Positions 40,501 to 52,500 of a stretch of 64,000 bases of DNA are shown in pieces (position 1 is the first letter of the stretch; each line of letters opens with the position of its first letter). Made by a program: the position numbers and the translations under genes. A model generated the notes under the pieces. It saw nothing but the letters and a program-made list of their open reading frames with translations. It was not told where the DNA came from and did no database searches. The stretch is from Panopea generosa (Eukaryota; Mollusca; Bivalvia; Adapedonta; Hiatellidae): contig CM055901.1 of NCBI GenBank assembly GCA_029582155.1, positions 3,039,001-3,103,000 of the forward strand, in the 5' to 3' direction.

Positions 40501-43500
40501 TGTGTGAACTATTATATGTGTATGACTGCTGAGTTATTTGTGATATATTTGTGAACTATTTTATGTTAATGACTGCTGAGTTATTGGTGATATATGTTGG
40601 AACTATTATATGTGTATGACTGCTGAGTTATTGGTGATATTTGTGAACTATTATATGTGTATGACTGCTGAGTTATTGGTGATATATTTGTGAACTATTA
40701 TATGTGTATGACTGCTGAGTTTTTGGTGATATTTTTGTGAACTATTATATGTGTATGACTGCTGAGTTTTTGGTGATATTTTTGTGAACTATTATATGTG
40801 TATGACTGCTGAGTTATTGGTGATATATGTGTGAACTATTATATGTGTATGACTGTTGAGTTATTTATGATATATGTGTGAACTATTATATGTGTATGAC
40901 TGCTGAGTTATTGGTGATATTTTTGTGAACTATTATATGTGTATGACAGCTGAGCTATTGGGTGATATATGTGTGAACTTTTATATGTGTATGACTGCTG
41001 AGTTATTGGTGATATTTGTGTGAACTTTTATATGTGTATGACTGCTGAGTTATTGGTGATATATGTGTGAACTGTTATATGTGTATGACTGCTGAGATAT
41101 TGGTGATATATTTGTGAACTATTTAATGTCTATGACTACTGAGTTATAAGTGATATATTTGAGAACTATTATATGTGTATGACTAATGAGTTATAGGTGA
41201 TATATTTGTGAACTATTACAGACATGGAGACGGTGATCATGCACAAGTTACAAAACATCATTCTAGAACATACAGACATACTGATGGCAGTGCTGGACCT
41301 TGCTGCAGAGTTGGATTGGTATTAAATCTTGTGCAGTAATATTATGTTTTATTTTCATTTATTTAAGAATATACATAACATAATTTACAGTATTTTATTT
41401 TAGCAACAGTACAATTTAGCTAACACAAGTCATGCCCCTTCGTGTAAAGAACATGTTCTAGTGTTAGAGCGTCTGAGGAAGGATGGAAAGGGCCATGAAT
41501 TACATCCCCTGCCTTGGCCATGTGTTGTGTCAATGAGCAAGACACTTTATCTGCCTATGCTTAGTACTGGTTCCACTTAAAGAAAACTTCAAGTGTGATT
41601 TGTCTATGTTATGAGAACTGATTTCACTATCCAATGGTGCATAGCCCCATCCACCCACACCACCATCCACACACACACCCTCAACCCTTTAATTCCATAT
41701 CTTATTAATTTAGTTTAGTTTAAACTAATTTATTTTACTTCGATTGTGAAACAAGTTTTTACATCTTAAGCAAACCACACTCAAATTTTTCCTGGTTAAA
41801 ACCATTACTAAGCATATGCGGAAAAGTGTCTTTCTCAAGGACATCACACATAGCCGTGGCGGAGGATCGATCCCAACTGCCCGCCGATCATGGGTTCGGT
41901 GCTCTACCACTGGACCATGCGCTCCATATTTTATTAAGATCCATTATATGTCTACTGAAGATCTAGTGGATTCATCCCTGCTATTAATGCACAATAAATA
42001 AGATTACTAAACACTTATTTATGAAATCCAACATGGGGACTTGAACCCAGATTATGTTCATGAGAAGACCATGCAAGCCTTACTGCCCTGCCGAATATAA
42101 GGTTTCAAATAGTATAAGCAGGGCAGCATTACAGTGGATAGTGGGATAGTCCCTAATGCCAGGATTGTTGATCTGATCCAATGCTTGATCCCATGACCCT
42201 TCAGATACTACACATGGTACTGGTTCTAGTCAGGAAATAGGCTTGAGACAATTTATATAAGCTCTGAGCTTTCTTCTTAATCAAGCTAAAATAAATTGGT
42301 ATAAACTACACATTATTTGTTGTCTCCGTTTAATACATTATGTGAGTGCATTTCCTTTTAAATATCCAAAACAGGAATAAAAGTTAAACAAGAGATCTTC
42401 TTATATTATTCCTCACAACTTTTGTGATTGATCATGAACCAGTGGGCTGATGAAATTACATTTCTTTTGTAATTAGACCAATATGAGAAAAAGTATATTT
42501 TCAGTTTGTTGGCCTTGTCAACATGTGCCAGGGAATATGGTTACGCGAGACCTACCATGACACAAGATAATGTTGTAGAAGTGATAGGGGGAAGGTATAT
42601 TCTGCCAACTGAATTGTTTCAGTTCATCTTACAATTATAATTATGCTATTGTTGAATATGTTCTTTTCTTGTGTAATCCCTAAAGATTTGTATTGTACTG
42701 ATAATTATTTGTTGTTAACAGCCCCTTTGGCGTCTCTATGAATTTAGGGCTAACATGTGAGTTCGAATTTTCAAAATACATCGTACCAGTAATGATTTTT
42801 TTAGAGAACATATACATGCTTCTTCATTTTAATGTTGAATCTGTTTTTAGATCGCCGGGACGAAGTCCAAGGAGAGCTATTGTCATAACCCCGTTGGCGG
42901 CGTCGTTGTCGTCTTCTGTAGACACCCAGGTTAAACTTGCGTACAAGTTTCAGATATCTATGCAACCACTCATTGGATATGAATGAAACTTTGCATGTGT
43001 GTTTACCATCATCAATGGAACACACAGAGATAAGAACCATAAGTCTGGATTGCATTTTGGCACAGTTATGGCCCTTTTTGGACTTAGACACCCAGAGGCG
43101 AGCTTTATTGGTCTTCTGACAACTCTTGTTAAGATAATCAGATTTTGATGGGTTCTGTAAATGTTTTGTTTAACATCAGTTTAGAGGATAAACAAATACA
43201 TTTACATATTTCTTATTTCTGAAGTGAAGTCTTTACTAAGTTTTTTATGGCCTAGTAAGCTGAGGCACTGTCTCAAGATCACCTTACTGCTGAGGTTGTG
43301 GTTAACTCTAACCTAACTCCTTCCAAAAACTGAAAAAGTTTGCCAGTTATTAGTAGAAAGACAGTAGTTTTGCATCTGAAGTCTTCAACATCCCATATAT
43401 AACCTGTAAGGTACAGAACATTGCATTGAAACCATTCTTAAAAATCATAAGAATAAACAGGTTGCAATACATAATTGTATTATTTATATTGAACTTATAT

Positions 43501-46500
43501 TCTGATTTTCAGTTGATACTTGTTTTGATTATTCAGACACCCCATACAAGAGGTATGCTGCAGTACATTCGTACCAAATGATATACAGAGTAACAATGAG
43601 TATGGCAAGATCAAAGTTCTGACAGGACCTAATGCTTGTGGCAAATCTGTTTACCTGAAACAGGTAAAGTTTCTATAAAACAATTCTTATATTCTCCTCA
43701 ATCCAAGCTTTCCTTTTAAAGTGTGAGATTGCTGGTTGAGCACTGTAGTACATTTATTAAACTTTGTAGAGAGACCTGCTGAGATGAGTTTATATCAATT
43801 TATTTTAGCTTGATTGCAGTGAAAGCTCAGCTAATATATGAACAGCTCTTGAATCCGCTTCCTGGGTAGAACCAGTACTGAGTGTTGTTTTATGCGCGGC
43901 AATGGGTTGAGCTGGGGATTGAACCTACAACCTCTGGCGCGAGCGGCTTTCCATTAGACTACTGCCCCCACCTGCTGAGATTGACAATGTTAAGATAATT
44001 CTTTGAAAAAGCAAAATATCATTATGATACACATAAGATTTATTAGACATTAATTGCAAGTTTGTTGTCAAAACTAAAATGTAACGTTTGAAATAGTGTA
44101 ACAGTTTTGATTGGGCACATAATCTGATTGGTATACATGTAGAGATTAGCACAACAGTACCTCTCATAATTTGTGTCATAAAAATAAACTCATAATGTCA
44201 GCTGTTTTAGCGGCACACAAAATCAAACAATACAATAATGACTCTTTCTGTAACATTTCAGTTAATAATATCCTGGTGTGTTATACAGGTACATTAGTAC
44301 TTGGAGAAAACACATACCAGAAAGTACTGGCAGGTGCTGATGATGTTCTTTTCACAGAAAAGCAAAATTCATTATGCTGGTATTGTGTTTCCTCTGGACT
44401 TTAAAATGTGCTGTGGTACCATTAAATCAGCTTGTGTCAGAATTGAGGCATGATATCATATTAATGCCATCAGACAGTTCAGCAAGTTAATTTGATTACC
44501 CAGTATACCGTATACCATATGAAACATGAAAGGGATGAATATGTTTTACCAACATTATTATCCAAAAATTACTCTTATGAGAAGAGATACAATATAAAGT
44601 GTATTGAATGAGTGTAGTAAAATATTTTGATTGCTTCATTTTCTATGTTTATTTAAGAACATTTCACCTTTTAAGGTAGCGTTGATTGTATACCTCGCTC
44701 AGATTGGCAGTTTTGTACCAGCTGAAGAGGCGACACTTGGGTTAATTGACAGGATCTTCACAAGAGTTCGTTCCCTTGAGAGTGTATCTGTTGGACTGTC
44801 AACATTCATGATTGACATCAATCAGGTAATAAAATTTGTGTCAGCTATAGGTGTAACAATTCATTGATGGATTGCGATTCACCTTTCTGTCGATGTGTGT
44901 ATCGAGTGTTAAATGAAACAGATCGTAATGCAGTGTATTCTTTAGACCTACAATGCATTGATACGATTGTCAGATATTGTGAATCGCGATTCCATTCTTG
45001 ATGAAACATAAACAACTAGCTATTAAAAACTAACAAACAAAATAAAAAAGCAAGATCAATTTTTTGATATAAACTGGCTTAACACATGACGAACAGCATT
45101 TCCTTTCCATCAGATACTATTCCCGTATGTTTATTTCATCACTCTCGCAAAACTTGATGCAATGTAATAAGTTCTGTTGTTCTCTGTTAATAAAGATACT
45201 TTTAAGTTGCATATGAGCATACATGTAGTTGTTACATACAGCTTATTAACAATCATGGTGATTGCACAAGATACAGTTTAAAAGTCAGTATCGTGATGCG
45301 CATTGCATCGCATCTTAAATATTGCAATATGCATCACCTTTTATTTTCACAGACAATATGTATCGTTCTGAAAATGAAGTATCGTGATACGCATCGCAGA
45401 TGAAAAAAATGCCAATGCACAGCCCAAATGTCAGCATAAAGAACTGGTTAAGATAGTTGCCATATTGGCAAAGACCGGAAGAGCTTTATCATGGCAATGT
45501 TGTCCAGTGTTTGTTATTTTTTCACTAAATTACATTTAAGGAACTCTAAGGTAGCTCTTTCAAATTCAGCTATAAATAGCCCTGTATCTTTAATTTAGGA
45601 AAACTTCAAGTACTCTTCTTCTATGAAACATCTAGGTCGCTCTATCAAGTTCAGTTATATCTGTATCTTTAATTTAGGAAAACTTTAAGTACTCTTCTTC
45701 TCTGAAACATCTAGGCCAAGCCTCAGTTGTAATATTTTTCACGTATTACCATATAATGGCCCCTGACAATTTCATACAAATCATCACCCTGGGATCATTT
45801 TTTGCCTTGCCACTTTATAGTCGTGTGATCGGCATGCAATTCTGGCGTGCAGTCCAGTTCTAGCTTGAAATCTTGTTGGTATCCTACCCTGGAACTGTAT
45901 TGTGTATGAACAGAACAAGTGGAGCACGTGGTCCAGTAGTAGAGCACCATGATCGGAGGGTTGTGGGTTCAATCCTCCACCACGGCTATGTGTGGTGTCC
46001 TTGGGCAAGACACTTTTCCCCATATGCTTAATACTGGTCCTAACCAGAAAGACCTTGAGCATGATTTGCCTAAGTTGTAAGAACTTATTTCACAATCGAA
46101 GTAAAATAAATAAGTTTAAACTAACAGAAGAAGTACTCATAGGCATTTTGAAGTGCTTGCGGTTAGTACCAATGATATCTGTCTCAATTTCTGTGGCAGT
46201 GATAAAACTTGCACAGCAACATTCTTCTCTTGACACACCTACTATGGATCAAAGATTTTAAGACAAGGTTCTGGATCATTCTCTTGGATGGTTCAGATTC
46301 CTGTCCTTTGTCGTCTTCCATATTGACTCTTGATCTAATTATTTTTACTTTTTTATTTTGTACTCCAATACATTTCAATATATTACAAAATTACAATTTA
46401 TGTTTACAGAACATATAGCATTTACACAAGTGTTATTCTTTAAATGACAATTGTGAATAAGTAGGTTTTTTTTACAGATATTTCTCTATATTAAAGGGAT

Positions 46501-49500
46501 GATATGTTTTAAATATACATGTATATCATTTAGAAAGTTTAATCCATTCATCACATAGCTATGGTATTATGTGTTACAATTATAACTGTAAGTTGATTAT
46601 TTTTAGTCGATATTTTGTTTCAATTTAATTTCTCATATAAACAATAGTATTTGAACTTGTTAAGTAACAAACACCATATTGGGTTTTATGTTGGAAAAAA
46701 ACAACATTTTTAACAATAACAGTTACATAATCAATTGTGTACCAAGTTTTTTCATATAAAACAGCAAAACAATAGCAACACACACACACCATATCAGTAT
46801 TTACACATACATACACACATATCTTTATACAGTTACCATTTGTCATTCATAAAGAGGCATTACATTCATTATTAACTAAGACTGTAACGAAAATTTTAAT
46901 AATAACAAATTTATTTACAGATATGCTATATGTAGTTCATGTATTGGGTTTACTGTTTTTGGGGGCGATGCTTTAGCAGCCGCTCTCAGAGCTAACATGA
47001 TTTTATTTTCAATACCGCAAATCTACAACCGTGTTTCGTGTTAATGCAGACCTAACAACCACTTATCAAATAGTTCCACCTGATAAGCTCTCGAACTAAC
47101 TATAAACAGTAGATTCGCCTATTTCAACGAAAATATTAATATTATAACATACAGCGACGATTTATACCTATAAACAATTACGTATCGTATAAATTCCAAG
47201 TTTATATTCTGTAGCATTAATCAGCACAAAGAAATGAAAGCGCATGAATACAGACGCGCTGAACCAAAAGATTACGCCATCTTGTAAATCAAATTCCAGG
47301 TCACGAACTATATCGCCAACATGCACATTGAAAGAATCGTATATTTCGGCAAGGACTTCAGATAATAAGTACTTGATTCGGGAGTTTGATTTCACTTTTT
47401 TCTATCATTTTAAAAATGTGTACGGTAACGAAACTTTTCTAGATATGTCCCTTATGCCAAGGAACTATATACTCCTTGCTTATGTCAATAAACAATCAAT
47501 ACTCGTTCTAAAAATAGAGATATGCTAATGTCGATCATGTGACTTGCAGTTTCTCCCAAATGTTTAAAAATAGACTTGTATTCCTAAAAAGAATTCGAGA
47601 TTGATCGAGTTATGAATGATGTCAGTGCTGTTTTTTTATTATTTAGCAAATATTTCACATATTTCCAATAATTGGAACGGTAGATAATTTCTACTTAAAC
47701 AGATAAGAGTTAAAGCATTTGTGTTTCCGTAGCGAAAATACGCAAACATCCAGATGTGTCTAAAAATCGGCGCCATAACATTTTGGTTAGTGCGGTTCCG
47801 TTGACGGGGTGATATAGGGCCCTAGAAAATATAAATGCAAGAATCAGTTATCAATGTCGACATACACATTTCTACTTTTCGTCTTTTAAACAAATTGTTT
47901 CACTGTTGCGCTAGAGAAATCAATGAAGACTCAAAGTGGAATTCGTCGTGCTAGATTCAGAGTACTTTGATATTTTATATATACTGTTTATGATAGAAAG
48001 CTTGACATCTCTGAAAATATCACGAGTTGAGTTGAAGATACAAATCTCATATCATTGAGTTGAACTAATATCTTGAAGTTGGACATTTGCCAAATTTAAA
48101 AGTTAATATTCTTACTATAGCAGAAATACACTTTCAAAGGCAAACCATTCAGTTAAGTTTCTGACATATTCGAGAAAAGAGTCAACGTTTAGCATATAAC
48201 ATGTAGATTCTGTACCATGTATAAGAATCAAAGGTAATCGGGATTATTCTACTTCAACGTATGCAAACTGACCTGTTTGTCTAAAACAATAGCGACATTT
48301 TACATCTTATATGCTCCGCCCCCATCAGCACTACAGTGCTTTGATTTATTTCAGTTAATATAATTATTGTTATAAATCTAAAAACAAAATTATATGGGAT
48401 TTTTAAGATCAGGTTGAAAATTGGTGTTCCAAATAATAAATATTTGCATTTTTCATAATAAAAATAATTATATGAAAAATAGATTGAAAGAATAAAGTCT
48501 ACTGTATGTGATTGTATAAATATTATTACTTAATGCGAACATTCTATTTGTTTTTTTTTTGTTTTTTTTTCAGATGGCAGAAGCACTCAGAAGTGCAGGC
48601 GAGAGGTCAATGTGTATTGTGGACGAATTTGGAAAGGGAACAGATATGGTATGATATTTTATGTATTTTTTTTTTAAACAAAATTAAGGGTTAAAATCCT
48701 TTAAGACATGATGATAATAATAAATTAAACCATTAAACCTAAAATAGATTTTTTACAAATTGTATAAAAACTTATCCTTAAAAAATATTAACAAACTTAA
48801 TACACCCACTTGATGTTTCAAAATGATGACCTCTTCAACTCTGGGAAAACTCTGATATCCATAGGGGCCAGGCCTGGACTAAAAGGTGGGTGCTCTAACA
48901 GCTTGAACCCTAACAAGTTTAATTCTAGTAGATCCTGAAAGATAACACTTCAGTTGATTTGCATTCACACAAAGAGGGATGCGTTCTAAAAAAAGAAGTG
49001 TTATTTGTATAATAGCAATTTACAACATACCTGCAAGTAATAGTGTTGCTGTCTCTTGTGCTGCAGGATCATGTCACATCAGTCCATGAAGAAAATGAAC
49101 ATATCTTTCCCACAGTTTTTCTGGACTCGGGCCATCTTGGGTGAAGGTGTGCTTAGTGTTTTCCACATGGATGACTACATCTTTGTTTAGGGATCAAAGT
49201 GCTGTAGCCATGTTTCTTCAGTCATTATAATTCTGTTCAGGAAGTCATCCCCCTCTGTATTGAAATGGTTTAAAAATTCCACAGAGCAGACCACTAAGCT
49301 TTGCTTCTTTTCTTTTTTGAGCAGATGAGGGCCCCAACTTGTGCTGATTTTGGAAATACCTAGATATTTCATTAATATCTTGTGAATGACTGAAAGCGAT
49401 ATGTCAAGTTTTCTGCAAATTTGTTCACTGTAATGCATCTGTCTGCGTTCACCAGCTATTTAACTTATCCTTATTAGATGCCATAGCAGCTGATTGGCGA

Positions 49501-52500
49501 CCCACTCTTTCATCATCTTTAATTGATTTCTCCAGTTCATAAGCTGTTCATATCACTTATGCACCATGTCTTGCCACATGACAGTAATGTTTCAACTGCT
49601 CGAATCATTCTTAAAGTCTGCGCTCTTAAAGTCCACTGCATAACTTCACAACACTCTGCAATTCAATGTCTAGCATTGACGTCATTGTTCCAGCCTTCTT
49701 ATCAACAGATTTGCAACTACAATGTTTTCCTTTTTGACATAAATAAGAAGAATCGCAGACATTAAATTTTGTGGTAATGACTAAGATGTTTTGTAATGTC
49801 ATACTGTTTTGCAGTTTTTTGCTTTTAAAGGAGAAATGATAAAACAGGACAGTATACTACTTGATAGGATGTGCCATTTACATGTTAGGTTGTTACTATG
49901 GAGAGGAATAATAAAAACAGTGATTGATTTATAAAAATTAATTTTAATTCAATTTTACAAATAAGGTGCAATTTTTTTTGTACACAGTTTCAGCCTTAGA
50001 GTCGCATTAATATACATGCTACAGCAAACTTCCGTAAACTTCCCGAACAGTTCCTGTATTTTCCATATTGTTCCCTATTGTTCTGCTGTAGTTGTAACTC
50101 CCTCTATTTGCAACTCCCTCATGCTTACTTAAAAATAAATACAAAAAATACTCTTACCTGTACCACCTGAAATTGCTAGTAAAATATCCGGACCACAGTA
50201 TTATAACTGGAACACAGTGTATTTACATCCGGGCAGCATTTCACAAAATAACTTAAGATAAAAATCGACGTAAGTCAATTTAACAATTTCTCCGTTGTGT
50301 TTTCAATTTGGGTCGACATTTAAAATGATTGTATTTTCAAAAAATATATAACTTTCTGCATGATTTGAGCCAACTTAACTTCATTTGGATGAAAATTAAA
50401 CATATTATGAATAATTATTGGTTTACTTTTATGGCGATTCATGTCTTAATTTTTTTTGTGAAATGCACCCCTGGACCACAGTATAACCAGACCACAGTTT
50501 ACTTTACTTATGTTACATATTAAAGGTATTTTCAGGAAGGTGGAAAATATATCAAACTAATAATGGATATATTTAATTTAATGTTTGAATCATTTCAATT
50601 CAAAATAAAATTCTGTGGAGTGTGTCTATTTTAACAGATTGATGGTGTATCCCTGTTGTGTTCCTGCCTGTCATACTGGACCAAACAGACTGAATGTCCT
50701 CATATATTTGTGTGTACTCACTTCCATAGTATCATACATCAGCATCTGCTGCCAAGATCACCTCAGATTAAATATATGGTATGTAGGTATTTCATGTTCT
50801 CACATAGAATTATATGAAAATTAACAAAGTTACTTTAATATGTGAAAAGGATGAGCCTTATCCATATTTCCATCAAAATTCAAGGTATATTATCTCATTT
50901 TGTACCCTTTTTTTAGGTCACCTGAGACTTTGTCTCAAAAATCTTAAGCTCAGTTGTAATGAAATGTTGTATGCAGCTTCGGTACCTAAGGGTGAATCAA
51001 AATTGTGAATTGCATGGTCCCCATGATAGGAGGTGGGGGCAGAGGGACCAAAACTGTCAAATTCAAGGTAAACTTAAAAAAATCTTCTTCTTAATATAGG
51101 AAACATTGGGAAACAAATGTTGAGCAGGATTATGGACATATATGGGTCCTTTATAAAAAAATGTGAATTGCATGTCTCTGGGTCTCATGGTTTGGTCCTG
51201 GGGGTGGTGGGGCCTACTTTACTAAAGCTATATAAGAGAAATTGACAAAAAACATCATTTCTTATGACTGAATAGACTTATGTGAATGTTTGTTGGATTA
51301 TCAGGTGAGGCCCATGGGCCTCTTGTTTTTTTAAACATGATGCATTGTGCTTTAGTTTTGTTTGTATAAAAGACGAATACCGGTACTAGTGATATTGAGG
51401 TAATTTATTTGGATATTTGATTCATTTCTTTTAGCAATAAAGTCATCTCTCCCAACTGTTTTAAGAAAGAAACTTTGCACATGGGCATAATAAAACACCT
51501 CATTAGGACGTTCTCTTGTAATATGTGGAAAAAATTTTGTATATTGAGGAAGTTATGACACTTTTTATATTTCAGACCTTGGAAACTTTACACAATGGGG
51601 AAGAGTTGGTGTTTTTGTATCAGTTAACGGAGGGCCACACAAGCTCCAGTTATGCCTGCCATGTAGCAGCACAGGCTGGTCTGCCACAGGAGATTGTCAA
51701 GAGGGGAATAGAGGTACATGAGGTGTTTTCTAATTCATATTGTGTTATGGTAGGGGAGCATTTGTATAGAAGAAGTTGAAACAATCAAGGACTTGTATAG
51801 AAGGATAGGAAACTTGCATCTCCTGACTAAATGTTGATGAAACAGCACACGAAGGATTCATAATTAATCATTCATAAAATGTTAGTTGAATGTAATCTTA
51901 GATGTTTAAACATGTTTCACTCACGCAAAGTGCTCTTGAATTAAAGATATTGAGGTTTGAAGGAAAACTTATTGTAATTTGTCGTTATTTTAGCAGCAGT
52001 ATGCACATTTTGTAATCACAAGTACTTCAACAATTTTAAACACAAATTTCTGGGAAAGGTATTGTTTTGATGACAATTTTGTTCTGCAGTGTAACAATTT
52101 CAGTTCCTTAGATGAATGGAAGTAAAGATAATTAAAAATGAGATATTGTGAGATTTTGGGTGAATATGCGAGCGTTCACAAAATCTCAATTAGTTGCTTT
52201 TCCTTCTCTATATAATTCCTTGAAACAATGTAGCAATGACACAAAATGAATATTTTTGTGATGTCTAAACATAAAATCAGACGTGTTGTCTTGTAAGTAT
52301 GTTGTCCATGTATCTGTTCTTATATCTTCTTGTCTGTCTGATGTCAGCTCGCAAAATCTGGATCCTCTGATAACTTGGCCAATATTTTGGTCGCCACGGG
52401 AATGAAAATATGACAAATACTGTCAATATCTGGCGATAAAAGGTTCTTACAATAAATTCATTAACATCATTTGACATCATTTGTAACTTGTTTAACTTAA

